From contig NC_135263.1 of the NCBI RefSeq assembly GCF_964204865.1, positions 11,577,426 through 11,641,425 on the forward strand: a stretch of 64,000 bases of DNA. Reading direction: 5' to 3'. The translations under genes were made by a program, and so were the position numbers. Source of the stretch: Styela clava. Its lineage: Eukaryota; Chordata; Ascidiacea; Stolidobranchia; Styelidae. Within the stretch, counting starts at the first letter, position 1; every line of letters begins with the position of its first letter. This document shows positions 10,930-23,151 of the stretch, piece by piece. Below the pieces are notes generated by a model, which was given only the letters and a program-made list of their open reading frames with translations, had not been told where the DNA came from and did no database searches.

Positions 10930-13462
10930 ACTATGCGGAAAGTTAGGAAATACCCCCCAATTTAAGGAAAATTTTTAAGAAATTGTCAATATAACTCAGT
11001 TAAAGCGTAATTTATGCAGGAAATAATATTTTCTCATCCAATTCATTAATACAGTGTATTTGGTGGACAAATATAAAAAACATATTGAAATTTAAAAAAA
11101 ATCCACCGTGCGGAAAGTAGAAAAATTCCCCCCAGTTTAAGAAAAAAATATAGAAAATCTCCAATTTAACTCAGTTAAAGCGTAATTTAGGTAAGAAGGA
11201 ATTTTTTCTCATCCAATTCATTATTGCAATGTGTTTGGTGGACAAATATAAAATAGATATCAAAATTTAAAAAAAATCCACCGTGCGGAAAGTAGGGAAA
11301 TTCCCCTCAATTCAATGAAAATATTTGAGAAATCGTCTATCCAACTCAGTTAAAGCATAATTTATGCAAGAAAGAATATTTTCTCATCCAATTCATTGAT
11401 ACAATGTATTTGGTTGACAGATATAAAATACATATTAAAATTTAAAAAAATCCACCGTGCGGAAAGTAGGGAAATTCCCCCCAATTTAATAGAAATATTT
11501 GGGAAATCGTCTATCCAACTCAGTTAAAAAATAATTTATGCAAGAAAGAATATTTTCTCATCCAATTCATTAATGCAGTGTATTTGGTGGACAAATATAA
11601 AATACATATTAAAATTTAAAAAAAATCCACAGTGCGGAAAGTAGGGAAATTCCCCTCAATTGAAGAAAAAAATATAAGAAATCGTCAATTTGACTCAGTT
11701 AAAGCGTAATTCAGGTAAGAAGGAGTTTTTTCTCATCCAATTCATTAATGCAGTGTTTTTTTGGACAAATATAAAATACATATTAAAATTTAAAAAAATT
11801 CCACCGTGCGGAAAGTAGGGAATTCCCCCTCAATTAAAAAATATATATAAGAAATCGTCAATTTGACTCAGTTAAAGCGTAATTTAGGTAAGAAGGATTT
11901 TTTTCTCATCCAATTCATTAATGCAGTGTGTTTGGTGGACAAATATAAAATACATATTTAAAGTTAAAAAAAATCCACCATGCGGAAAGTAGGGAAATTC
12001 GGTACTCTCGAAATATGGACACAAAGATGACGCACAACCTGAATATAAAAGGTGTACCAGGATAGGTTCAGATTTAGAATCTAGATTGTACGCTTTTGGG
12101 AGTGCAGGGAATAAACCCATTTATGCAAAAAATAATTTTTTCTCATCCAATTTATTAATACAGTGTATTTGATGGATATATATAAAATATATATTAAAAT
12201 TTAAAAAAAATCCACCGTGCGGAAAGTAGGGAAATTCCCCCCAATTTGATGAAAATGTTCGAGAAATCGTCTATTTAACTCAGTTAAAGCGTAATTTATC
12301 CAAGAAAGAATATTTTCTCATCCAATTCATTAATACGGTGTATTTGGTGGACAGATATAAAATACATATTAAAATTTAAAAAAAATCCACCGTGCGGAAA
12401 GTAGGGAAATTCCCCCCAATTTAATGGAAATATTTAAGAAATCATCTATCCAACTCAGTTAAAGCATAATTTATGCAAGAAAGAATTTTTTCTCATCCAA
12501 TTCATTAATACGGTGTATTTGGTGGACAAATATAAAATACATATTAAAATTTAAAAAAAATCCACCGTGCGGAAAGTAGGGAAATTCCCCCCAATTTAAT
12601 GGAAATATTTGAGAAATCGTCTATTTAACTCAGTTAAAGCGTAATTTATCCAAGAAAGAATATTTTCTCATCCAATTCATTAATACGGTGTATTTGGTGG
12701 ACAAATATAAAATACATATTAAAATTTAAAAAAAATCCACCGTGCGGAAAGTAGGGAAATTCCCCTCAATTTATTGAAAATATTTAAGAAATCGCCTATC
12801 CAACTCAGTTAAAAAATAATTTATGCCAGAAAGAATATTCTCTCATCCAATTCATTAATAGAGTGTATTTGGTGGACAAATATAAAATACCTATTAAAAT
12901 TTAAAAAAAATTCACTGTGCGGAAAGTAGGGAAATTCCCCTTAATTGAAGAAAAAAATTTAAGAAAATCGTCAATTTGACTCAGTTAAAGCGTAATTTAG
13001 GTAAGAAGGAGTTTTTTCTCATCCAATTCATTAATGCAGTGTTTTTGGTGGACAAATATAAAATACATATTAAAATTTAAAAAAAATCCACCGTGCGGAA
13101 AATAGGGAAATTCCCCCCAATTGAAGAAAAAAATATAAGAAATCGTCAATTTAACTCAATTAAAGCGTAATTTAGGTAAGAAGGAATTTTTTCTCATCTA
13201 ATTCATTAATGCAGTGTGTTTGGTGGACAAATATAAAATACTTATTAAAATTAAAAAAAAATCCACCGTGCGGAAAGTAGGGAATTCCCGCTCAATTAAA
13301 AAATATATATAAGAAATCGTCAATTTGACTCAGTTAAAGCGTAATTTAGGTAAGAAGGATTTTTTTCTCATCCAATTCATTAATGCAGTGTGTTTGGTGG
13401 ACAAATATAAAATACATATTTAAAGTTAAAAAAAATCCACCATGCGGAAAGTAGGGAAATTC
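10930..13462 (+). repeat. Left satellite array, ~175-base monomer, about 15 copies
   Basis: Each monomer contains the recognisable core CCGTGCGGAAAGTAGGGAAA, a CTCATCCAATTCATTAA segment and a GACTCAGTTAAAGCGTAATT segment. Successive cores lie near 10935, 11108, 11283, 11457, 11633, 11807, 11981, 12218, 12391, 12565, 12739, 12917, 13092, 13268 and 13442. The two monomers followed by an extra ~115-base cassette explain the longer steps. Outermost monomers are more diverged (CTATGCGGAAAGTTAGG), as in many subterminal arrays. Confidence 0.95.
12001..12117 (+). promoter_or_regulatory. Promoter-like cassette, left arm copy 1
   Basis: A ~115-base insert between satellite monomers. It contains TATAAAAGG at 12044-12052 and a possible initiator TCAGATT whose A is at 12070, 26 bases from the first T of the TATA box, pointing to the right into the element. 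The cassette ends GCAGGGAATAAA. Confidence 0.65.
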
Positions 13463-13577
13463 GGTACTCTCGAAATATGGACACAAAGATGACGCACAAC
13501 CTGAATATAAAAGGTGTACCAGGATAGGTTCAGATTTAGAATCTAGATTGTACGCTTTTGGGAGCGCAGGGAATAAA
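13463..13577 (+). promoter_or_regulatory. Promoter-like cassette, innermost left copy, ahead of the ULP1-PHD gene
   Basis: Same cassette as at 12001. TATAAAAGG lies at 13506-13514 and the TCAG initiator-like A at 13532. The first ATG of the downstream gene relic is at 13577, about 45 bases from that possible start, directly at the arm/core border. This position is what one expects for the gene's own promoter, with the other copies arising by array expansion. Confidence 0.7.
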
Positions 13578-15554
13578 TGACCGTCTCACTGCTACTGTTC
13601 CCGACAGACAACTCAATAACAATTCTACCTCTACATGATTCCAAATGGGATATAAAAGTATAATTTATTCAATCACAAGCAATTAAATAATTTTTATAAT
13701 TCGTTTGTATTACGTTATGGATAGTTATATTGCTGGTTGTATTTTTCACCAACATACCAGCATGCATCACCATCTAATGACTGATGTAAGTCAATCTTTC
13801 AATCTTTGATGTTTTTAATTTTTCAGGCGGATAGGAAACATCCAATAAATATATCCGAGGCTCGAGAACCCCGGTGTAATTGATATGTATAAGTTGATTT
13901 CATGATTACTTTTGTTACAAAAATATGAAAAAAACAATTTGACGCGAACATCTCGGATTTGAATGTAAAACTGCTGGAATATACTTGCGGAACTATGATC
14001 GAAAACCATTGATATAAACAAAATTAGGGTTGGAAAAATAGACATTGTTTTTTTATCTAAAAATTCCATATTCATCTTTCCTACAACACTTCAATATCAT
14101 ACTTATATCATCTCATTTGTTTTACAGTTAAATTTGGGAAACTATAGCGTGATTGTTTCTGCGTGCAGGATAAATGGAAATCACTGGGTTCTTTTGGTGA
14201 GGATGAAGTTTTGTTTTGAAATTTTAATAATATTCAATAAATAAAAAATTGTTGTGGCAAAATTACATATTGCTTTTTTGTATTTGATTCTTCATTTTGA
14301 TTCGAACAAAATATCTTTGCAATTCATTGACACAACGAGAAATAATTTCTACTTTCTGAATCCGTATGGAAGTTCAATTGAAGAGACCACTCACGCATGT
14401 AAAAATTATAAGTGAGTTCAATTCCTGAAATACATCTTATCGTTAGCCATTTCAACTACAAGCTAAAGTAGAAACTCAATAAACCTTTACTTCACTGTTG
14501 CCAGATCGCTTTCAAATCCTGGAATGGATTTTTTAAAATTATCTTCTTTACAGTTATCCAGTCCTTTATTTTTAATATTCTATTTCTCTTGTTGAAAGTA
14601 TTCGGCTGTTTTCGTGAATATTTTCGTTAAAGTAAAAACATGTCCTGTTCTTACAAATAATATATATCATATGAACTACATAATCACATTGTACCAGTAA
14701 CAAACTGTATTTACAATTTGAATGACATTGACAATTGTGAATGACATTGAAATTGAATGAAAAGTATTGATTTTTAAAAATGAAGTTACATGAAAAGTAT
14801 ATTAGTAAAACTGAATTTACACACGTTACAACACACAGAAACTGGATGAATTTACGAAAAGAATGCGAAAACTGGACACCAACGGTTACTGAACATCCCA
14901 TTCAGAGGGATGGATCCAGTTGTAGAATTTACGTGATAAAGGTATATAGGAAGTCATACAAATTTAATTATCCATACATCAGTATATGTTCTTTGTCAAT
15001 TTATTCACAAGAAATTGTTCCATAAGAATTGATTAATTTATTTTCATATACCAAACAACATTCTCATGATTTTCTTCACACTATTTTGCGTTATTTTGAA
15101 ACTTATTTTGTCTATTGGTTCTTTGGCATATATTCGATTGCAGTTCGCTTGGATGATGCTGGAAACTAAAAGCATCCATGTTGTTTCACCAATCGATGAA
15201 AGGGCGAAAATTGCCAGTTGGGTGATTCAGAATTCCGGTATGACGAAATGAATATTTGATATTTAGATAATTATCTAAACATTACGCAGTTAAAAAATAC
15301 ATTTTTGACAGACTGCGCGGAGACGTACTGCAGTTTTTGTGGTGAGACGGGAGAAGGAGAATGGGTAAGTAACCTAATAGGTGTTCAATAAACATGCAAT
15401 CTATAATTTTATATTCATGTTATTTTTACTTTTTTCAAAGATTGGCTGTGATGTGTGTCCACGCTGGTTTCATGCTGGATGCTACAACGGAGATATTGCG
15501 GAGATATTGGACGTACTTTGGAAATCTCCAGCATGCGAGGCCGGTTGGCATTAA
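13577..15554 (+). pseudogene. Decayed ULP1 (C48-type) cysteine protease fused to a PHD finger
   Basis: Exons that fit by phase: 13577-13657 (MTVSLLLFPTDNSI start), 14128-14196 (NGNHWVLL), 14323-14411 (FIDTT, NFYFLNPYGSS), 14839-14941 (HPIQRDGSSC), 15144-15237, 15312-15364 (CSFCGETGEGEW), 15441-15554 (CDVCPRWFHAGC, stop TAA). ULP1 proteases use His-Asp/Asn-Gln-Cys: His of NHW, Asn of NPYG, Gln of PIQ and the Cys of SSC are all present. ULP1 enzymes cut SUMO or related modifiers; PHD fingers bind histone tails. Signs of decay: the acceptor before 14323 reads AA instead of AG; the usual Gly after the catalytic Cys is Arg; the PHD finger lacks its last CxxC pair; the exon between 13657 and 14128 could not be read cleanly. 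It is transcribed inward from a TATA cassette. Confidence 0.75.
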
Positions 15555-15665
15555 AACGCATTTGATGTAAAAATAAGTTTCAAAGGGTTGCCACTTGACA
15601 CTAACAAGTAGATCAAATGGCCATTTCCCGTTAACCTGTCCATTGAGTACAGAGCCATGAATATA

Positions 15666-16321
15666 CAGTAGAAGCGCTACCCACGAAATTAATTCGTTCC
15701 GAAGACCCGTCGTATTGCATAAGGCGTTTCACCTGTAAATGCCCTAATCCGTTTTAAGTCCACGTAAAACTCGGACATCATTTTCGTATAAATTATATTA
15801 ATGCTTAAAATCCAACAACTACATGTTAGAATTAGATTACAGCATAATAAATAAACAAAGAACATACGGAAAGAAGGAAGAACATAGTAATAACGAATAA
15901 AAACTAAGAACGGTATGCTTATGTACCTTTGTTTACCATCGTCATAATCAAATGATTGATTCCCAAATTACCGTCCGCCACTGATGGAGACTTAAGACCA
16001 GAAAACTTGTTTTATTTTTTAAGTCGGTTTTTACTTGATTTGAGTCGGCGCTAATCTTTCATGTCTGGTGTTATTATTTAAATTTTTTTTATTTTTTTTA
16101 AATCGAAAGTTTGACGGCGCTAGGAAATGTGCGTCATATTCGGTATTCTCAAAAACACCAAAAAACGATATTCGAAGGTCGCAATATTCAAATATTAGGT
16201 TTGTATTGAACATCCCTGCATTAAATTAATCTAAAATGAACAAATATCACTATGCAAGTTTTCGGAAAAGAATTGTTGGATTTTTCGTATCCAGAGCCAT
16301 TCGTACGTAGAGTTTCTACTG
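15666..16321. mobile_element. pogo/Tigger-like MITE nested in the giant element
   Basis: The ends are CAGTAGAAGCGCTACCCACG and, read from the right on the other strand, CAGTAGAAACTCTACGTACG, flanked by TA on both sides (15664-15665 and 16322-16323). Termini beginning CAGTAGAA with a TA duplication fit pogo/Tigger-type Tc1-mariner elements. It is 656 bases and non-coding. It inserted about 110 bases after the stop codon of the ULP1-PHD relic, so it is younger than the host element. Confidence 0.75.
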
Positions 16322-16323
16322 TA

Positions 16324-16970
16324 TACAAGTTTTTCGTGATATTTTTTGCTTCCATTTTTTTGTGATTGGCGAATAAAAAACGATTTGTTGATTGATTCAT
16401 GTGAAAACTTCATTTGGGAATTGAAAGTTTCTTCACACGTTTACAGTGATCGTAGCGGCTACTATCGATCGTATCGTCGTTTCTTCCAACGTCTTAGTAC
16501 GGTGTGCCATACTTCCTTTAGCTCTTTAATACAGTTTCACAGTCTTTCAAATTCTGAGATATTTTTTAACAACAGCATTAAACGGTTCGGCGACATACAT
16601 ATTCGACATAAAAAATGAAGCGCCATAAGTGTCAAATCGTTACTAATCTTGATGACGCCACCTCATCTGTTAAGGTTGAAAATACTATTCTGATTTAGGC
16701 TGCTGATGTACTGAGTTAAGGCTGCACGTTCACCGAAGGTGACCCAAAGATACCAGCATAAGTTACTACTGAGGTTTTACGGAAGGTAGTGCTATATGGA
16801 GTGAGAGGGGGTGTTACGAGGTTGTAGTGTAAACCAATAAAATGAAATGAGAACATGATAAAACTTCAAAAATAATATTTAGTTATGGAGGCGAATGGGA
16901 ATGATCAATAAATATGACAAGATTTCGCTTTAATTTATATAAATTTACGATTCCGTTGATTTTAACATAA
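16324..16970. other. Right part of the giant element's core, no recognised gene
   Basis: A plus-strand frame at 16346-16618 codes 90 residues that I do not recognise. No transposase catalytic motif, domain or convincing splice chain was found on either strand. If the element once had a transposase gene, this is where a remnant would be expected. Confidence 0.5.
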
Positions 16971-18322
16971 GTTAGGGGAATTTCCCAACTTTCCGCACGG
17001 TGGAATATTTTTAAGATTTAATATTCGTTTTATATATCACCATCAAATACACTGTATTAATGAACTGGATGAGAAAATATTCGTTCTTGAATAAATTACG
17101 CTTTAACTGAGTTAAATAGACGATTTCTCAAATATTTTCATCAAATTGGGGGGAATTTCCCTACTTTCCGCACGGTGGATTTTTTTTTCAAATTTTAATA
17201 TGTATTTTATATTCGTCCACCAAATACACTGTATTAATGAATTGGATGAGAAAAAATTCCTTCTTACCTAAATTACGCTTTAACTGAGTCAAATTGACGA
17301 TTTCTTATATATATTTGTTAATTGAGGGGGAATTCCCTACTTTCCGCACTGTGGATTTTTTTAAATTTCATTATGTTTTTTATATTTGTCCACCAAATAC
17401 ACTGTATTAATGAATTGGATGAGAAAATATTCTTTCTTGCATAAATTATTTTTTAACTGAGTTGGATAGACGATTTCTTAAATATTTTCATTAAATTGAG
17501 GGGAATTTCCCTACTTTCTGCACGGTGGATTTTTTTTAACTTTTAATATGTATTTTATATTTGTCCACCAAATACACCGTATTAATGAATTGGATGAGAA
17601 AATATTCTTTCTTGAATAAATTACGCTTTAACTGAGTTAAATAGACGATTTCTCAAATATTTTCATCAAATTGGGGGGAATTTCCCTACTTTCCGCACGG
17701 TGGATTTTTTTTAAATTTCAATATGTATTTTATATTCTTCCACCAAATACACTGTATTAATGAATTGGATGAGAAAATATTCTTTCTTGCATAAATTATT
17801 TTTTACATGAGTTGGATAGACGATTTCTTAAATATTTCCATTAAATTGAGGGGAATTTCCCTACTTTCCGCATGGTGGATTTTTTTAAAATTTTGATATC
17901 TATTTTATATTTGTTCACTAAACACACTGCATAAATGAATTGGATGAGAAAGAATTCCTTCTTACCTAAATTACGCTTTAACTGAGTCAAATTGACAATT
18001 TCTTATATTTTTTTCTTCAATTGAGGGGAATTTCCCTACTTTCCGCACGGTAGATTTTTTTTAAATTTTAATATGTATTTTATATCTGTCCACCAAATAC
18101 ACCATATTAATGAATTGGATGAGAAAATATTCTTTCCTGGATAAATTACGCTTTAACTGAGTTAAATAGACGATTTCTCAAATATTTTCATCAAATTGGG
18201 GGGAATTTCCCTACTTTCCGCACGGTGGATTTTTTTTAAATTTTAATATGTATTTTATATTCGTCCACCAAATACACTGTATTAATAAATTGGATAAGAA
18301 AAAAATATTTTTTGCATAAATG

Positions 18323-18440
18323 GTTATTCCCTGCGCTCCCAAAAGCGTACAATCTAGATTCTAAATCTGAACCTATCCTGGTACCCCTTTTATATTCAGG
18401 TTGTGCGTCATCTTTGTGTCCATATTTCGAGAGTACCGAA
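18323..18440 (-). promoter_or_regulatory. Promoter-like cassette, right arm copy 1
   Basis: Reverse complement of the left-arm cassettes; CCCTTTTATATTCAGG on the plus strand is a TATAAAAGGG box on the minus strand. It points leftward, so inward. It differs from the other two right copies by a few bases. Confidence 0.6.
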
Positions 18441-19258
18441 TTTTCCTACTTTCCGCATGGTGGATTTTTTTTATATTTTAATATGTATTTTATATTTGTC
18501 CATCAAACACACTGCATTAATGAATTGGATGAGAAAAAATTCCTTCTTACCTAAATTACGCTTTAACTGAGTCAAATTGACGATTTCTTATATATATTTT
18601 TTAATTGAGGGGGAATTCCCTACTTTCCGCACGGTGGATTTTTTTTTAACTTTTAATATGTATTTTATATTTGTCCACCAAACACACTGCATTATTGAAT
18701 TGGATGAGAAAAAATTCCTTCTTACCGAAATTACGCTTCAATTGAGTTAAATTGACGATTTCTTATATTTTTTTCTTCAATTGGGGGGAATTTCCCTACT
18801 TTCCGCACAGTGGATTTTTTTTAAATTTTAATATGTATTTTATATTTGTCCACCAAAACACTGCATTAATGAATTGGATGAGAAAAAACTCCTTCTTACC
18901 TAAATTACGCTTTAACTGAGTCAAATTGACAATTTCTTATATTTTTTTCTTCAATTGAGGGGAATTTCCCTACTTTCCGCACGGTAGATTTTTTTTAAAT
19001 TTTAATATGTATTTTATATTTGTCCACCAAATACACCATATTAATGAATTGGATGAGAAAATATTCTTTCCTGGATAAATTACGCTTTAACTGAGTTAAA
19101 TAGACGATTTCTCAAATATTTTCATCAAATTGGGAGGAATTTCCCTACTTTCCGCACGGTGGATTTTTTTTAAATTTTAATATGTATTTTATATTCGTCC
19201 ACCAAATACACTGTATTAATAAATTGGATGAGAAAAAAATATTTTTTGCATAAATGGG

Positions 19259-19373
19259 TTATTCCCTGCGCTCCCAAAAGCGTACAATCTAGATTCTAAA
19301 TCTGAACCTATCCTGGTACCCCTTTTATATTCAGGTTGTGCGTCATCTTTGTGTCCATATTTCGAGAGTACCG
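19259..19373 (-). promoter_or_regulatory. Promoter-like cassette, right arm copy 2
   Basis: Same inward-facing cassette, 935 bases from the copies on both sides, as part of the higher-order repeat. Confidence 0.6.
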
Positions 19374-20193
19374 AATTTCCCTACTTTCCGCATGGTGGAT
19401 TTTTTTTAACTTTTAATATGTATTTTATATTTGTCAATCAAACACACTGCATTAATGAATTGGATGAGAAAAAATTCCTTCTTACCTAAATTACGCTTTA
19501 ACTGAGTCAAATTGACGATTTCTTATATATATTTTTTAATTGAGGGGGAATTCCCTACTTTCCGCACGGTGGATTTTTTTTTAACTTTTAATATGTATTT
19601 TATATTTGTCCACCAAACACACTGCATTATTGAATTGGATGAGAAAAAATTCCTTCTTACCGAAATTACGCTTCAATTGAGTTAAATTGACGATTTCTTA
19701 TATTTTTTTCTTCAATTGGGGGGAATTTCCCTACTTTCCGCACAGTGGATTTTTTTTAAATTTTAATATGTATTTTATATTTGTCCACCAAAACACTGCA
19801 TTAATGAATTGGATGAGAAAAAACTCCTTCTTACCTAAATTACGCTTTAACTGAGTCAAATTGACAATTTCTTATATTTTTTTCTTCAATTGAGGGGAAT
19901 TTCCCTACTTTCCGCACGGTAGATTTTTTTTAAATTTTAATATGTATTTTATATTTGTCCACCAAATACACCATATTAATGAATTGGATGAGAAAATATT
20001 CTTTCCTGGATAAATTACGCTTTAACTGAGTTAAATAGACGATTTCTCAAATATTTTCATCAAATTGGGAGGAATTTCCCTACTTTCCGCACGGTGGATT
20101 TTTTTTAAATTTTAATATGTATTTTATATTCGTCCACCAAATACACTGTATTAATAAATTGGATGAGAAAAAAATATTTTTTGCATAAATGGG

Positions 20194-20308
20194 TTATTCC
20201 CTGCGCTCCCAAAAGCGTACAATCTAGATTCTAAATCTGAACCTATCCTGGTACCCCTTTTATATTCAGGTTGTGCGTCATCTTTGTGTCCATATTTCGA
20301 GAGTACCG
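20194..20308 (-). promoter_or_regulatory. Promoter-like cassette, right arm copy 3
   Basis: Same inward-facing cassette; its sequence and its following monomers are practically identical to copy 2. Confidence 0.6.
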
Positions 20309-23151
20309 AATTTCCCTACTTTCCGCATGGTGGATTTTTTTTAACTTTTAATATGTATTTTATATTTGTCAATCAAACACACTGCATTAATGAATTGGAT
20401 GAGAAAAAATTCCTTCTTACCTAAATTACGCTTTAACTGAGTCAAATTGACGATTTCTTATATATATTTTTTAATTGAGGGGGAATTCCCTACTTTCCGC
20501 ACGGTGGATTTTTTTTTAACTTTTAATATGTATTTTATATTTGTCCACCAAACACACTGCATTATTGAATTGGATGAGAAAAAATTCCTTCTTACCGAAA
20601 TTACGCTTCAATTGAGTTAAATTGACGATTTCTTATATTTTTTTCTTCAATTGGGGGGAATTTCCCTACTTTCCGCACGGTGGATTTTTTTTAAATTTAA
20701 TATGTATTTTATATTTGTCCACCAAAAACACTGCATTATTGAATTGGATGAGAAAAAACTCCTTCTTACCTAAATTACGCTTTAACTGAGTCAAATTGAC
20801 GATTTCTTATATTTTTTTCTTCAATTGAGGGGAATTTCCCTACTTTCCGCACGGTGGATTTTTTTTAAATTTCAATATGTATTTTATATTTGTCCACCAA
20901 ATACACTGTATTAATGAATTGGATGAGAAAATATTCTTTCTTGCATAAATTATTTTTTAACTGAGTTGGATAGACGATTTCTTAAATATTTTCATTAAAT
21001 TGAGGGGAATTTCCCTACTTTCCGCACGGTGGATTTTTTTTAAATTTTATTATGTATTTTATATTTGTCCACCAAATACACCGTATTAATGAATTGGATG
21101 AGAAAATATTATTTCTTGAATAAATTACGCTTTAACTGTGTTAAATAGACGATTTCTCAAATATTTTCATCAAATTGGGGGGAACTTCCCTACTTTCCGC
21201 ACGGTGGATTTTTTTTAAATTTCAATATGTATTTTATATTTGTCCACCAAATACACTGTATTAATGAATTGGATGAGAAAATATTCTTTCTTACATACAT
21301 TATTTTTTAACTGAGTTGGATAGACGATTTCTTAAATATTTTCATTAAATTGAGGGGAATTTCCCTACTTTCCGCACGGTGGATTTTTTTTAAATTTTGA
21401 TATCTATTTTATATTTCTCCACCAAACACTTTGCATTAATGAATTGGATGAGAAAAAATTCCTTCTTACCTAAATTACGCTTTAACTGAGTTAAATTGGA
21501 GATTTCCTATATTTTTTTCTTAAACTGGGGGGAATTTCCCTACTTTCCGCACGGTGGATTTTTTTTAAATTTTGATATCTATTTTATATTTGTCCACCAA
21601 ACACACTGCATTAATGAATTGGATGAGAAAAAATGCCTTCTTACCTAAATTACGCTTTAACTGAGTCAAATTGACAATTTCTTATAATTTTTTCTTCAAT
21701 TGAGGGGAATTTCCCTACTTTCCGCACGGTGGATTTTTTTTAAATTTTAATATGTATTTCATATTCGTCCACCAAATACACCGTATTAATGAATTGGATG
21801 AGAAAATATTCTTTCTTGGATAAATTACGCTTTAACTGAGTTGAATAGACGATTTTTCAAATATTTTCATCAAATTGGGGGGAATTTCCCTACTTTCCGC
21901 ATGGTGGATTTTTTTTAAATTTTAATATGTTCTTTATATTCGTCCACCAAATACACTGTATTGATGAATTGGATGAGAAACTATTCTTTCCTGCATAAAT
22001 TATTTTTTAACTGAGTTGGATAGACGATTTCTTGAATATTTCCATTAAATTGGGGGGAATTTCCCTACTTTCCGCATGGTGGATTTTTTTTAAATTTTAA
22101 TATGTATTTTATATCGGTCCACCAAATACATTGTATTAATGAATTGGATGAGAAAATATTCTTTCTTGCATAAATTATGCTTTAACTGAGTTGGATAGAC
22201 GATTTCTTAAACATTTCCATTAAATTGGGGGGAATTTCCCTACTTTCCGCACGGTGGATTTTTTTTAAATTTTAATATGTATTTTATATCTGTCCACCAA
22301 ATACATTGTATTAATGAATTGGATGAGAAAATATTCTTTCTTGCATAAATTATGCTTTAACTGAGTTGGATAAACGATTTCTTAAATATTTTCATTAAAT
22401 TGGGGGGAATTTCCCTACTTTCCGCACGGTGGATTTTTTTAAAATTTTGATATCTATTTTATATTTGTCCACCAAACACTTTGCATTAATGAATTGGATG
22501 AGAAAAAATTCCTTCTTACCTAAATTACGGTTTAACTGAGTTAAATTGGAGATTTCCTATATTTTTTTCTTAAACTTGGGGGAATTTTTCTACTTTCCGC
22601 ACGGTGGATTTTTTTTAAACTTTGATATGTATTTTATATTTGTCCACCAAATACACTGTATTAATGAATTGGATGAGAAAATATTATTTCCTGCATAAAT
22701 TACGCTTTAACTGAGTTATATTGACAATTTCTTAAAAATTTTCCTTTGATTGGGGGGTATTTCCCAACTTTCCGCATAGTGGAATTGTTTTAAAATGTAA
22801 TATATGTTTTATATATCTTCATCAAATTCACTGTATTAATGAATTGGATGAGAAAAAATTATTTCTTGCATAAATCACGCTGCAACTCAGTTAAATTTTA
22901 GATTTTGTCGATAAATGAGTTTCTGAGCAATAATTCATTTTATCGAGGAAAAATGTGTTGTTTCAATCATTTTTGTTTTTTATTATGTTTCAGGTCTGTC
23001 GTCAGTTCTAAAAGGGAGAATCGCCTAATTTTTGTGCATCCATGTAGGCGCAATTAAGTGAATTCGCGACAACTGTCGTGGAACATGGCGGGTTCAAATT
23101 TGGAAAAATTGGTAACTGTCCGCTGTAAGTGGCCGCTAGCTTTACCTAGGT

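Larger units (their letters stand above)
18323..20660 (-). repeat. 935-base higher-order repeat within the right satellite array
   Basis: The cassette plus about four and a half monomers recurs with an exact 935-base period (cassette landmark CCCTGCGCTCCC at 18329, 19264 and 20199). Private variants such as TTGTCAATCAAACACACTGC are shared only by units 2 and 3, showing that at least one duplication is very recent. Confidence 0.9.
16975..22900 (-). repeat. Right satellite array, same ~175-base monomer, about 33 copies, inverted
   Basis: The monomer of the left arm appears here as its reverse complement (TTTCCCTACTTTCCGCACGG core) with cores every ~175 bases from about 16990 to 22770. The array is interrupted by three cassettes and by a 935-base higher-order duplication. 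Variant blocks (for example a CTTAAATATTTTCATTAAAT type and a CTTATATTTTTTTCTTCAAT type) alternate, showing block-wise amplification. Confidence 0.95.
10562..23151. mobile_element. 12.6 kb foldback or Mutator-like giant transposon with satellite-filled inverted arms
   Basis: Both ends start with the same sequence in opposite orientation (ACCTAGGTAAAGCTAGCGG on the left; its reverse complement on the right). The match continues nearly base for base for more than 400 bases before entering the tandem arrays. The left arm is about 3.0 kb and the right arm about 6.2 kb. The core (about 13578-16970) holds a broken ULP1-PHD gene and a nested MITE. The exact 9-base flanking duplication supports transposition rather than a chance inversion. 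Long, length-variable inverted arms made of tandem repeats are the hallmark of foldback elements. MULEs can carry ULP1-type protease genes and make 9-base duplications. No transposase was recognised, so it is probably non-autonomous. Confidence 0.88.

Noticed and set aside
11884..12120. Open frame with the peptide LPKAYNLDSKSEPI on the minus strand, also at 18312-18554 on the plus strand
   Set aside because: It is the antisense of the promoter-like cassette and runs into satellite sequence on both sides; the repetition comes from the cassette copies, not from a gene family.
10930..22900. CRISPR-like regularly spaced repeats
   Set aside because: The monomers are ~175 bases, directly adjacent, without unique spacers, in a eukaryotic genome; this is satellite DNA.
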